From Cognatishimia coralii (GTDB lineage Bacteria > Pseudomonadota > Alphaproteobacteria > Rhodobacterales > Rhodobacteraceae), in NCBI RefSeq assembly GCF_037478305.1, contig NZ_JBBGAZ010000002.1, positions 186,001 through 250,000 of the forward strand: a DNA stretch of 64,000 bases, given 5' to 3'. A program made the position numbers and the translations under genes. The notes below the pieces were generated by a model, which saw only the letters and a list, made by a program, of their open reading frames with translations, was not told where the DNA came from and did no database searches. The stretch's first letter is position 1, and the number at the start of each line of letters is the position of its first letter. Below, in pieces: positions 26,828 through 35,407 of the stretch.

Positions 26828-26903
26828 TGGTGCCGCTGATAGGACTCGAACCTACGACCCCATCATTACGAATGACGTGCTCTACCAGCTGAGCTACAGC
26901 GGC
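26828..26903 (-). tRNA. tRNA-Thr (anticodon CGT)
   Basis: On the minus strand: acceptor GCCGCTG/CAGCGGC, D-arm GCTC-AGCTGGTAGA-GC, anticodon loop TTCGTAA with anticodon CGT reading ACG, T-arm with GTTCGAGTC, and an encoded CCA end after discriminator A. 76 bases including CCA. All stems are complete, so the gene looks functional. Confidence 0.95.
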
Positions 26904-26947
26904 GCCTGAGGCCGGGGTTTAACACCCCGACCCGGGATGGAAAAGGC

Positions 26948-28426
26948 CTATTTTGTCGGCTCGTGGGCGACCGTCTCTTCGTCAATTTCTTCTTCTGTAT
27001 CGCCGCTCCCAACGGAATCGGAAAACACAATTTCGCCCGTCATCGGTTCAGGAGCACCGACGATCATAGGAAGCATATCGACGGAAACAGGTCCTCCTGT
27101 GTCGTCGGACGACGGCGCAGTCCAGCTTAGGCTATCCAGCGCTCCGCAATTGCCACAGACCGGTACCCATTCGCCGTGAATATTGTGACACTTGTCGCAA
27201 ACCCATTGCGGCCCGCGTGGCGCGTTGACTGCGCGGGCGAGCCAGCCTTTGACGATGTCGTCCGCAGCACCTTCCCCTTTTTCAATCGCCGCAAGGATGG
27301 TCAGAGACCTTGCGGTGGGGTCGGCTTCCCACAAGTCGCCCAGCGCTTTGCGTGCCGCTGGAAAATCCTCGGCGGCGATTTGCAATTCGGCCATCAGCAT
27401 CTTGGTTTCCGGATGGTCCAAAGTCGGTTTGACTAGAACCCCAAACCGCTTGATCCGCTCTTGAGGCGTCTCGTTCGGCTCGATTTCGGCGTAGGCGGCG
27501 GCAAGATCAGGGTGAGGATGTGCTTCCCAGGCTTTTTTCAGGATCCTCATCGCGAACCGAGGCTTGCCTTTGGCGATATAGCTGCGCGCGGCCATTGCTG
27601 CTGCCGGGATCAGATCCGGCGACAGGCGGTTGGCCTCAATAAAGTCCTCTCGCTCGGAGATCGATGCGTCCTCTGACAAGAGCGCCTTCGCTTCGGACAA
27701 GGCCAGAACCGCATCGCGACGACGGTGTACGTCGCGGGGCAACGTGCCGTGCTTGAGTTTGGCGTTCAGCGTGTTGCGCGCGCCCTTCCAGTCTTCGCTG
27801 TCCGCTTGCAACTTGAGCAAAATGTCAGAGGTTTCCACATGGCGCGGCTTCAGGGCAAAAGCGGTTTCGGCTAGCTTGAGCGCGGTTTCAGTTTTGCCAT
27901 CCTCAAGCTTTTGCTTCATCAGGCCCCGCACACCCACAAATCGGGTCTGATCATCCTGCAAAAGCCGTTTATAGACCTCTTCGGCCTTACGTTTGTCGCC
28001 AGTGATTTCAGCGGCCTGCGCTGTGATCAGGTTGGTGAGTTCAGGACGCCGTAACAGCCGTTCTGCCTTGCGCGCCTTGTCCATAGCGGCCCGACCTTCG
28101 CCCGAAGCCAAGGCCATCATGCCTTCGGTCAGAGCCTGAAAGCCACGGCGTTCTCGGCTGCGGTCAAAATACCGGCTAAGCGCGGTTTCATCGCCATTGA
28201 TGAATTTAAGCGTCGCAACCAACAGCGACATAAGCTTGAGAAAAACCCACAGGACCACAAGCAACACACAAAGCGCGATCACCGACATCAACGGGCTGAG
28301 CGTATATTCCACGCCCGCAACGGTCAGCATCACGCCCCCGTCGCTTTCCAACAAATAGCCCGCACCAAGGGTCAGGCCTGCGATCGCCGCCACGAAAAGA
28401 AGGATTTTGGTAAGAGACCAGAGCAT
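26948..28426 (-). CDS. hemY: HemY-type TPR membrane protein with C-terminal zinc ribbon
   Basis: 492 residues. Two N-terminal membrane helices (about 3-24 and 47-70) precede tetratricopeptide-like helices (about 90-400), the HemY_N plus TPR arrangement (not protoporphyrinogen oxidase HemY of Bacillus). Near the end, C410-x2-C413-x10-C424-x2-C427 in CDKC...CGNC forms a rubredoxin-like zinc ribbon, followed by an acidic tail. The ribbon after TPRs resembles LapB/YciM. It stands in the conserved hemD-mic60-hemY order, 9 bases downstream of the mic60-like gene. The protein's exact role in haem synthesis is unproven. Confidence 0.9.
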   Translation of the reverse strand: MLWSLTKILLFVAAIAGLTLGAGYLLESDGGVMLTVAGVEYTLSPLMSVIALCVLLVVLWVFLKLMSLLVATLKFINGDETALSRYFDRSRERRGFQALTEGMMALASGEGRAAMDKARKAERLLRRPELTNLITAQAAEITGDKRKAEEVYKRLLQDDQTRFVGVRGLMKQKLEDGKTETALKLAETAFALKPRHVETSDILLKLQADSEDWKGARNTLNAKLKHGTLPRDVHRRRDAVLALSEAKALLSEDASISEREDFIEANRLSPDLIPAAAMAARSYIAKGKPRFAMRILKKAWEAHPHPDLAAAYAEIEPNETPQERIKRFGVLVKPTLDHPETKMLMAELQIAAEDFPAARKALGDLWEADPTARSLTILAAIEKGEGAADDIVKGWLARAVNAPRGPQWVCDKCHNIHGEWVPVCGNCGALDSLSWTAPSSDDTGGPVSVDMLPMIVGAPEPMTGEIVFSDSVGSGDTEEEIDEETVAHEPTK

Positions 28427-28435
28427 GAGCGACCT

Positions 28436-29737
28436 TTAATTCGTGTTGAGTGCTTGAGAGAGAGCTTCGCCAGCGGCGAGGGCCTCTTGGCGGGTCTGCG
28501 CGCTGGCAATCCATTCTGCCATTTCGGCTTGAGCGTCCTCAGACAGGGCGGCCAATTCCGCCAAGGCATCCGTCAGATTGCCCGATGTCAAAGCGCCCTC
28601 AGCGCGACTGAGGACGGCATCCGCATCGTCCCCCTCCTGTGGCGTGACAGAGCGCGCGCCGAGCTGGGATTGCATGAAGGACAAAAGGCGGTTGCCCGAT
28701 TGGCCTTCAGTACGGCGCGCGGCGGCAAGGGCTGCGCGGGCGGCATCCGGAAAGCTGCTTTGCAAGGACGCAAGACTTGGGGCACCGGTGTCGGCAAGGC
28801 TTTCAAGGACGGCAGGAGCTGGCGAACCGGTTGCCGTCGCAAAATCCGTGAGGGGCGCGCGGAACGAATGCCCTGCGTCAAGCGCTGACAAGACTCGCGT
28901 GAGTGCTGCACGGGCCAAGGCCTGTTGTGCCGTCATCTTGGCGTTTTCTTCCATGGCCTGTGCTTCGGCACGTTGCGACGCAACCGAGGCCTTCAGCTCT
29001 TCAAGCTCGCGCTCGTATGCTTCTATCGCCGAGGACGGTAATCCTTGGGTCAGCGGACGTTTTTCCAGCTCGATGATCCGCGCATCCAATCCGGCAAGCG
29101 CATTTGCTATGTCGTCAAACTGGCCGTTGATGGCCGCCAAAGACGAGGTCAGCCCGTCAACAGAGCCTTGCAACGTCGACGCCGCTTGTTGGGACTGATC
29201 CGCCGCGCCTTGCGATGTCTCGACCAGGGCTTGCAGGGCTTCGATGGATGCCATCTGCTCTTGCACCTGAGACTGCAACGCCAAAGTCGCCTCGTCCGGG
29301 CCTGATTGCAGAGGTCCCAAAACTTGGGCAGCCCCAAAGCCAATGCCTCCGGCAAGGATACCGCCAATCAGAAGGGGCACAAAGCCACTATTCGAACGCG
29401 CAGGTTCCGGCGTGGGCTGAGGCGCTGGTTCGGGTTCTAGGTCGTTGGTTTCCGGTTCGGGATGAACATCTTCGGCAGGAGCCTCTTCTTCGGTGTCCTC
29501 ATCAGAGGCGTCCTCGTCCTCTGCTGCATCACCTTCCGAAGCGGCACTCTCTGCCTCATCCGACGTGTCTTCCACATCGGCGGCGGCTTCTTCGGCCTCT
29601 GCTGGAATTTCCTCAAGCACTTCGGCCTCGACAACGTCATCTTTCACGTCAGTTGAGGGCGTTTTGTCCTGATCGTCCGACGTATCGCTCTTTTTCGCTT
29701 TCGCCACGATCTTCCCTTTCGAATCCGTATTCTTCAA
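28436..29737 (-). CDS. mic60: Alphaproteobacterial mitofilin/Mic60-like membrane protein
   Basis: 433 residues. A very acidic, Glu/Asp/Ala/Pro-rich N-terminus (1-115) precedes one membrane helix (about 118-140, SGFVPLLIGGILAGGIGFGA), a long coiled coil (about 150-275) and a helical C-terminal domain (about 280-433) of the mitofilin type. Mitochondrial Mic60 shapes crista junctions, and alphaproteobacterial homologues bend inner membranes and typically sit between hemD and hemY, as here. Family assignment rests on architecture plus neighbours. Confidence 0.78.
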   Translation of the reverse strand: MKNTDSKGKIVAKAKKSDTSDDQDKTPSTDVKDDVVEAEVLEEIPAEAEEAAADVEDTSDEAESAASEGDAAEDEDASDEDTEEEAPAEDVHPEPETNDLEPEPAPQPTPEPARSNSGFVPLLIGGILAGGIGFGAAQVLGPLQSGPDEATLALQSQVQEQMASIEALQALVETSQGAADQSQQAASTLQGSVDGLTSSLAAINGQFDDIANALAGLDARIIELEKRPLTQGLPSSAIEAYERELEELKASVASQRAEAQAMEENAKMTAQQALARAALTRVLSALDAGHSFRAPLTDFATATGSPAPAVLESLADTGAPSLASLQSSFPDAARAALAAARRTEGQSGNRLLSFMQSQLGARSVTPQEGDDADAVLSRAEGALTSGNLTDALAELAALSEDAQAEMAEWIASAQTRQEALAAGEALSQALNTN

Positions 29738-29803
29738 ATCGTTACTATCAATCTAAGTTAGCACCCTCAGTGCTACAATGCGTCACTCCGCAGCTTTTTC
29801 CCC

Positions 29804-30502
29804 CTAAACCATGTCACGCAGCGCTTCGATTAAAGACTGGGCATCGGGGGTTTTCGCAACCGCCACATTACGGACCATCTCTGGCGGGAGCGTCTGAGCT
29901 GTTGCTTGACTAATTGCGACAAAATCCACTTTGGAGCCCGCGGGCAACTGCTGCACAAGCCTTTGAGCCGAGTTTGGCGAAAAAACAGGAAAAATAGCCT
30001 TATCAGAGCCTAATATGACTTGGTGTACGTCCTCAGACAACGCCTGTTTCTCCTGCCGATAAACCACACATCGTTGGGTGGAAATTCCAACATTAGAGAG
30101 CCGTCCACTCAGATCACCACGCGTCTCTTTTCCGCAGTAATGCACGAGCGTGTCCTGCACCTCAGCGCCCGCGAGATCGGCGCAAATCCGCTTGAAGAGC
30201 GCGTCTGCGTCTCCGCCTGCGGACCGCGCTTGCCAGCCTTTCGTAACGGCAACTTCCGCTGTCCTGTCGCCAACGCACCACGCAACACCGGTTCCTCCGG
30301 GCGCGTATTCAACCCCATAGGATGAGGTAAAGATCGCGGTTGCCGCTGGTTTCAGATCAGCGGTTTGCGGCTCAGGAATGATCAGGGTCACCGGAGCCTC
30401 GATGATCCTCGCTTCAAGACCGCTGGCCTCAATAGCCTGCGCGAACCGCGCATTTTGCGCTGCGGGGCGGGTCAGGATGATCACGGGTTTCACGGCGGAC
30501 AT
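29804..30502 (-). CDS. hemD: Uroporphyrinogen-III synthase
   Basis: 232 residues from the ATG at 30502; a start four codons upstream (30514) is also possible. VIILTRPAAQNARF is the usual HemD N-terminus and the two-lobed Rossmann-like pattern follows (TAIFTSSYGVEYA; FPVFSPNSAQRLVQQL). It closes and rearranges hydroxymethylbilane to uroporphyrinogen III in haem synthesis. Similarity within this family is low, but its position next to mic60/hemY and divergent from tsaD agrees with other alphaproteobacteria. Confidence 0.85.
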   Translation of the reverse strand: MSAVKPVIILTRPAAQNARFAQAIEASGLEARIIEAPVTLIIPEPQTADLKPAATAIFTSSYGVEYAPGGTGVAWCVGDRTAEVAVTKGWQARSAGGDADALFKRICADLAGAEVQDTLVHYCGKETRGDLSGRLSNVGISTQRCVVYRQEKQALSEDVHQVILGSDKAIFPVFSPNSAQRLVQQLPAGSKVDFVAISQATAQTLPPEMVRNVAVAKTPDAQSLIEALRDMV

Positions 30503-30570
30503 TGTCTCACCCATTGTTTGCGCGGGCCTAGAGTGTTACCTGCCCATATCAAACGGCGCAATGGCAGACC

Positions 30571-31668
30571 ATGACGGACACTCTCACCCTTCTCGGTATC
30601 GAAAGCAGCTGCGATGACACATCGGCGGCCGTGGTGCGCCAATCAGGCGAGGCCGCGCCGAAAATCCTGTCCAATGTGGTTTATGGCCAGACCGAGTTAC
30701 ACGCTGCTTTCGGGGGTGTCGTTCCGGAAATCGCAGCGCGGGCCCATGCCGAAAAGCTGGACTTGGCGGTCGAAGAGGCTTTGTCTAAGGCGGGAATAGG
30801 GTTTTCAGACGTTAACGCCATCGCTGTCACCGCTGGACCGGGGCTGATCGGTGGCGTGATCTCTGGCGTGATGTGTGCCAAAGGGCTTTCGGCGGGTCTG
30901 GGTATTCCGTTGGTCGGCGTGAACCATCTTGCGGGCCATGCGCTGACGCCGCGTTTGACGGATCAGATCGCCTTTCCCTATCTGATGCTATTGGTGAGCG
31001 GTGGGCATTGCCAATTTCTGATAGCACACGGACCTGAAGAATTCACGCGTCTGGGCGGCACCATTGACGATGCCCCCGGAGAAGCCTTTGACAAAACCGC
31101 GCGGCTTTTGGGCCTGCCGCAACCCGGCGGCCCCAGCGTCGAAGCTGAAGCCAAGTCGGGCGACCCCAGGCGCTTTGCGTTCCCAAGGCCACTGCTGGAT
31201 CGTCCGGGTTGTGATCTGTCCTTCTCTGGCCTCAAGACTGCTCTGCTGCGCGCGCGCGATGCAATGGTCGCAGAGAAAGGCGGGCTAACGCGCCAAGATC
31301 GCGCGGACCTTTGCGCGTCATTTCAGGCGGCGGTGGCGGATGTCTTGACCAAGAAAACAGCGCGCGCTTTGGAAACATATCTCGCGGAAAATCCCGAAAC
31401 GCCGACCCTTGCCGTCGCAGGTGGCGTCGCCGCAAACCAGACCATTCGCGGCGCATTAGAGACTGTTTGTGCAGATCACGCAGTGGATTTCACCGCCCCG
31501 CCTCTCGCGCTGTGCACAGACAACGCCGCAATGATCGCCTATGCGGGCCTCGCACGTTTCAAGGCAGGGCATCAGGACGATATGTCCCTTGTTGCGCGCC
31601 CTCGCTGGCCACTGGACAAGAAAGCCCCTGCCCTTTTGGGTGGCGGCAAGAAAGGAGCCAAAGCATGA
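30571..31668 (+). CDS. tsaD: tRNA N6-threonylcarbamoyladenosine transferase TsaD
   Basis: 365 residues. LGIESSCDDTSAAVV opens the ASKHA fold, NHLAGHALTPRL carries the metal-binding histidines and LLVSGGHCQF the nucleotide loop. TsaD transfers the threonylcarbamoyl group to A37 of ANN-decoding tRNAs with TsaB and TsaE (tsaE is at 45358). Its stop overlaps gpsA's ATG (ATGA). Confidence 0.96.
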   Translation: MTDTLTLLGIESSCDDTSAAVVRQSGEAAPKILSNVVYGQTELHAAFGGVVPEIAARAHAEKLDLAVEEALSKAGIGFSDVNAIAVTAGPGLIGGVISGVMCAKGLSAGLGIPLVGVNHLAGHALTPRLTDQIAFPYLMLLVSGGHCQFLIAHGPEEFTRLGGTIDDAPGEAFDKTARLLGLPQPGGPSVEAEAKSGDPRRFAFPRPLLDRPGCDLSFSGLKTALLRARDAMVAEKGGLTRQDRADLCASFQAAVADVLTKKTARALETYLAENPETPTLAVAGGVAANQTIRGALETVCADHAVDFTAPPLALCTDNAAMIAYAGLARFKAGHQDDMSLVARPRWPLDKKAPALLGGGKKGAKA

Positions 31669-32621
31669 GCATTCTGGTTCTGGGCGCTGGCGCTTTCGGC
31701 ACGTCTTTGGCGCAGAGTTTTGCCCTCGGCGGCGCAGAGGTGACGCTTTGGGGACGAGATGCAAACTCCATCGCGGCGCAAAACAGAACACGACAAAGTG
31801 CCCGCCTAAAGGACGTGCGCTTCAACGACCTCGTGACGTTGACGTCGGACCTTCCCCAAGATCTGCCCGACGTGGTTTTGTTGGCCGTGCCACTTCAGAC
31901 GCTCCGCTCTGTTCTTGCAAGTTTCCCACAGCTCAACGGCAAAACGCTGGTCGCCTGCTGTAAGGGCATCGAGCTTTCAACTGGCAAAGGCCCTGTGTCC
32001 ATCATCCAAGACATATACCCCGACGCAACCGGCGCGATCCTGACGGGCCCGAGCTTTGCCCAAGACATCGCCATTGGTCTGCCAACGGCCCTGACTTTGG
32101 CCTGCGCAGATGACGCAAAGGGCCAAGCCTTGCAAGACGCTCTCAAAGCCCCAAACTTGCGCATATATCGCACAACAGACGTCACCGGTGCCGAACTCGG
32201 TGGCGCGCTTAAGAATGTCATTGCGATTGCGTGTGGGGCGGCCATTGGCGCGGGCCTCGGCGAAAGCGCCCGCGCGGCGCTTATGACGCGTGGATTTGCG
32301 GAAATGAAACGCATGGCGCATGCGTTGGGCGCGGATCGGGCCACCTTGTCAGGCCTTTCTGGTTTCGGAGACCTGTCGCTGACCTGCAGCTCAACGCAAT
32401 CGCGCAACTATCAATTTGGCCTCGCGCTTGGGCGGGGCGAACCCTTTGACCCGACCATCACCGTCGAAGGTGCCGCCACCGCGCGCGCAACGCTAACACG
32501 TGCGACCGGACTTGGCCTCGACATGCCCATCACCCAAGCGGTCGTCGGATTGCTTGACCAGAAACTCAACCTACGCGAGGCTATGGAGCAACTTCTGGCC
32601 CGCCCCCCGAAAGAGGAATAA
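31665..32621 (+). CDS. gpsA: Glycerol-3-phosphate dehydrogenase [NAD(P)+]
   Basis: 318 residues from the ATG at 31665. An N-terminal Rossmann motif (ILVLGAGAFGTSLA), the LVACCKGIE segment and the GAELGGALKNVIAIACG segment with the catalytic lysine are characteristic. It makes sn-glycerol-3-phosphate for phospholipids. The tsaD-gpsA-YciI order is common in Rhodobacteraceae. Confidence 0.95.
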   Translation: MSILVLGAGAFGTSLAQSFALGGAEVTLWGRDANSIAAQNRTRQSARLKDVRFNDLVTLTSDLPQDLPDVVLLAVPLQTLRSVLASFPQLNGKTLVACCKGIELSTGKGPVSIIQDIYPDATGAILTGPSFAQDIAIGLPTALTLACADDAKGQALQDALKAPNLRIYRTTDVTGAELGGALKNVIAIACGAAIGAGLGESARAALMTRGFAEMKRMAHALGADRATLSGLSGFGDLSLTCSSTQSRNYQFGLALGRGEPFDPTITVEGAATARATLTRATGLGLDMPITQAVVGLLDQKLNLREAMEQLLARPPKEE

Positions 32622-32624
32622 CCC

Positions 32625-32897
32625 ATGCGTTTTGCCCTGATTGCGAAAGACAAACCCGGTGCACTTGAGGTCCGCAAGGCCAATCGCGACGCCCATGTGG
32701 CCTATCTGAAATCCACCGATGCAGTCGAAATGGCAGGCCCGTTTCTGGACGACAACGGCGAGATGTGCGGATCGCTGATCATTCTGGACTTGCCCGATAT
32801 GGCCGCCGCCGAGGCCTGGGCCGCGCAGGATCCCTATAAAGCCGCCGATCTCTTTCAATCCGTCGAAATCACTGCGTGGAACAAGGTGATCGGCTGA
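32625..32897 (+). CDS. YciI-family protein
   Basis: 90 residues: MRFALIAKDKPGALEVRKAN, then the His-containing HVAYL and AAQDPYKAADLF, which match YciI proteins. Starts 3 bases after gpsA and overlaps the EVE gene by one base. Function unknown; it is a distant relative of the YciI-like protein at 25691, which has a shared HVAYL motif. Confidence 0.85.
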   Translation: MRFALIAKDKPGALEVRKANRDAHVAYLKSTDAVEMAGPFLDDNGEMCGSLIILDLPDMAAAEAWAAQDPYKAADLFQSVEITAWNKVIG

Positions 32898-33316
32898 TGC
32901 GCTATTGGCTGTTCAAATCCGAACCCTCGACCTGGAGCTGGGACGATCAGGTTGCCAAAGGTGACGCGGGCGAGGAATGGGACGGTGTACGCAACTACCA
33001 GGCGCGCAATTTCATGCGCGAGATGAAACTGGGCGATCGCGGGTTTTTCTATCATTCCCAAAAAAAGAAATCCGTCGTCGGCGTGGTCGAAGTCTGCGCC
33101 GAGGCCCATCCAGATAGCACCACCGACGACGACCGTTGGGAGTGCGTGGATATCAAGGCCGTAGTGCCTGTGAAAACGCCGGTGTCACTGGACATGATCA
33201 AGGCAGATCCGCGTCTGGCCGAGATGGTGCTGGTCAAGAACTCTCGCCTGTCAGTCCAGCCCGTGACCGAGGACGAGTGGCAGGTGATCTGCGACATAGC
33301 GGGCGTTGAAACCTAG
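32897..33316 (+). CDS. EVE-domain protein
   Basis: 139 residues from the ATG at 32897. RYWLFKSEPSTWSWDD, the GVRNYQARNFMREMKLGDRGFFYHS segment and VVGVVEV are the classical EVE/PUA-like signature. EVE domains are thought to bind modified nucleobases in DNA or RNA. Coupled to the upstream YciI gene (TGATG). Confidence 0.92.
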   Translation: MRYWLFKSEPSTWSWDDQVAKGDAGEEWDGVRNYQARNFMREMKLGDRGFFYHSQKKKSVVGVVEVCAEAHPDSTTDDDRWECVDIKAVVPVKTPVSLDMIKADPRLAEMVLVKNSRLSVQPVTEDEWQVICDIAGVET

Positions 33317-33376
33317 CCAGACCCCGAAAATTCTCGCATAGTTCCCTTGCGTAAACCCCAATTCATGGAGGGACGA

Positions 33377-33772
33377 ATGGGTTTTGTGAGTGTGATTGCG
33401 GCTGCAGTGGCCGCTTATGTGTTTGGCGCGGTCTGGTATATGGCGATGGCCAAACCCTGGATGGCAGCTTCGGGGGTTGAGGTCGGTGAGGACGGGCGGC
33501 CTGCCAATTCGAAGAACCCAATGCCCTATATCGTGTCGATCATTTGCCTGATCATCGTGGCGGGCATGATGCGGCATATGTTTGCGTTGTCGGGCATCAC
33601 TGAACCCGGAAAAGGCCTGATCGCGGGACTGGGTGCCGGTCTGTTTCTGGCGGTACCGTGGCTTGCGACCAACTACACTTTCGCCGGCCGGCCGCGCGCG
33701 CTGATCCTGCTGGACGGTATCTATGCGACCGGCGGCAGCGCGATTATCGGCTTGGTTCTGACCCTGATCTGA
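33377..33772 (+). CDS. DUF1761-type small membrane protein
   Basis: 131 residues from the ATG at 33377, which directly follows a GGAGGGA ribosome site. Four membrane helices (about 2-20, 48-68, 78-97, 108-128), with the AAYVFGAVWYMAMAKPWM and LATNYTFAGRP segments of the DUF1761 family. Function unknown. Confidence 0.8.
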   Translation: MGFVSVIAAAVAAYVFGAVWYMAMAKPWMAASGVEVGEDGRPANSKNPMPYIVSIICLIIVAGMMRHMFALSGITEPGKGLIAGLGAGLFLAVPWLATNYTFAGRPRALILLDGIYATGGSAIIGLVLTLI

Positions 33773-33778
33773 AAATGC

Positions 33779-33815
33779 GAACGGGGACGCGCCTGTTCAA
33801 AGCACGTCCCCGTTC
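33779..33815 (+). terminator. Strong hairpin after the DUF1761 gene
   Basis: Perfect 11-bp stem: GAACGGGGACG (33779-33789) with CGTCCCCGTTC (33805-33815). There is no T-tract, so it may terminate weakly or protect the 3' end. The remaining sequence to 33948 shows no gene. Confidence 0.6.
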
Positions 33816-33948
33816 CCCCGAAATCCCACACACCAAAGCACGTAAATGCATCATGGTTTCCCCAGAGATCTAGCGAGTGTGGCGCGGAAAATCAAATTCC
33901 AAGCTGTTATAAATAAAGTGAAATTTGATTAAACTCTGGTGTAGGAAA

Positions 33949-33966
33949 GCCCGCGCGAACGCGGGC
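33949..33966 (-). terminator. Terminator hairpin of the DUF2853 gene
   Basis: 7-bp GC stem GCCCGCG/CGCGGGC with a CGAA tetraloop, 8 bases beyond the leftward gene's stop and followed on that strand by TTTCCT. Confidence 0.7.
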
Positions 33967-33973
33967 CTCGGAA

Positions 33974-34315
33974 TTAGCCGTAAATAGACTCTTTGCCGAA
34001 ATGTTTGGTCAGCATGTAGTAGACCACAGCGCGGTACTTGTTGCGCTCAGAGCGACCGTAAGTGTCCATGACCGAGTTGATCGCATCCATCAGCTGCGGA
34101 CCATCCGCAAGGCCCAGCTTCTTGATCAGGAAGTTGTTCTTCACGGTTTCCAGCTCGCTTTCCTGCGTCGCTGCCACCGTCGAGGCATCCGCGTTATAGA
34201 TCGCCGGACCACAGCCCAAAGTGACCTTTTCCAGCAGGTCCATATCTGGCTCCATACCGCATTTGTTGCGCAGATCATCCGCGTATTGAGCGATCAAATC
34301 GTCGCGTTTTCCCAT
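33974..34315 (-). CDS. DUF2853-family protein
   Basis: 113-residue soluble, helical protein. The opening KRDDLIAQYADDLRNKCG and the closing YRAVVYYMLTKHFGKESIYG match DUF2853, a family common in Rhodobacteraceae and Bacteroidetes with no assigned function. Monocistronic. Confidence 0.8.
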   Translation of the reverse strand: MGKRDDLIAQYADDLRNKCGMEPDMDLLEKVTLGCGPAIYNADASTVAATQESELETVKNNFLIKKLGLADGPQLMDAINSVMDTYGRSERNKYRAVVYYMLTKHFGKESIYG

Positions 34316-34537
34316 TTTCTTTCTCCCACCTGCAAAAAAGCAAACAACATTAAAGACAGCGCCGAGTGGTGCTTGGGAGTGAGCCTAGCCGGATTGGCGA
34401 AACCCACAAAGGGAAAACTTCCCGCTATTCCCCGCAAATTCATGCGAAAAGCGACCATTTCGGTGACGTATTCGGTGTGGACGCGCGTTGACCTTGGGTC
34501 GCATGCTTTCCCAGTAAAGGCATAGAGGAGAGATGCC

Positions 34538-35407
34538 ATGCAAGGACAACTGTCACCGACAGAGACCCAGCACTATCACGACAAAGGCTATGTGGCCGGT
34601 CTGACCGCGTTTTCCTCTGAGGACGCGGCAGGCTTGCGCCAGCAGGTTGAGACTTTGGAACAGATGTATGCCGCTGGTGCGGATGGCTTTGATCTGGGAC
34701 AGTTCTTTCGCGTGAACGGACATCTGGTCATTCCTTTGCTCGCGCAGGTATCGCGCACGCCCCAGATCCTTGATCAGGTTGCCGCGATCCTTGGGCCGGA
34801 CCTTTTGGTCTGGTCGGTAGAGCTCTTCATCAAAGAGCCCGGCACCAAATCCGTCGTCAGCTGGCATCAGGACATCACCTATTGGGGTATGGGCGAAACA
34901 GACGAAGAGCTGACGGCTTGGATCGCGCTTTCTGACGTAAGCGTCGAGGCGGGCTGCATGCGGTTCATCCCCGGCAGCCACAAGAACAAGATCGTGGCGC
35001 ATGAGGACACTTTTGATGAGGACAACCTTTTGTCGCGCGGGCAAGAGATCGCGGGCATCGACGAGATGAAAGCCGAGCACGGGCCTCTGAAACCCGGTCA
35101 AATGTCGTTTCACCATGGGCGGACGTTCCATGCCTCCGCGCCAAACACCTCCGATGACCGCCGGATCGGTTTGGCGATCCGCTATGTCACCCCGGGCGTG
35201 CGGCAGTCGGCGCAGGGGCGTGATTATGCGATGCTTGTGCGCGGCAAGGATGCCGAGAACGGCTGGATCCATATCGCAGGCCCCAATCGCCTGTTTGATC
35301 CCGAAGACCTCGCGCTCTATCGTGAGGTTCTTAATCATCAATCCACCACTCTGGCCGCAGGGGCCGAAGGGAATGTGGGCATGTATCAGGCGGAAGGTGC
35401 GTCATGA
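34538..35407 (+). CDS. Phytanoyl-CoA dioxygenase family (PhyH) Fe(II)/2-oxoglutarate oxygenase, PhnY-like
   Basis: 289 residues. The iron triad is visible as H110-x-D112 (SWHQDITYW) and distal H198 (TFHASAPN), with Arg candidates for 2-oxoglutarate binding just after (R208/R209). VWSVELFIKEPGTKS and CMRFIPGSHK are typical PhyH blocks. It should hydroxylate a small substrate using O2 and 2-oxoglutarate. Its stop overlaps the ATG of an HD-domain gene. This pairing is the layout of PhnY/PhnZ, where PhnY hydroxylates 2-aminoethylphosphonate and PhnZ oxidatively cleaves the product; substrate here is inferred only. An alternative is an unrelated PhyH hydroxylase. Confidence 0.82.
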   Translation: MQGQLSPTETQHYHDKGYVAGLTAFSSEDAAGLRQQVETLEQMYAAGADGFDLGQFFRVNGHLVIPLLAQVSRTPQILDQVAAILGPDLLVWSVELFIKEPGTKSVVSWHQDITYWGMGETDEELTAWIALSDVSVEAGCMRFIPGSHKNKIVAHEDTFDEDNLLSRGQEIAGIDEMKAEHGPLKPGQMSFHHGRTFHASAPNTSDDRRIGLAIRYVTPGVRQSAQGRDYAMLVRGKDAENGWIHIAGPNRLFDPEDLALYREVLNHQSTTLAAGAEGNVGMYQAEGAS

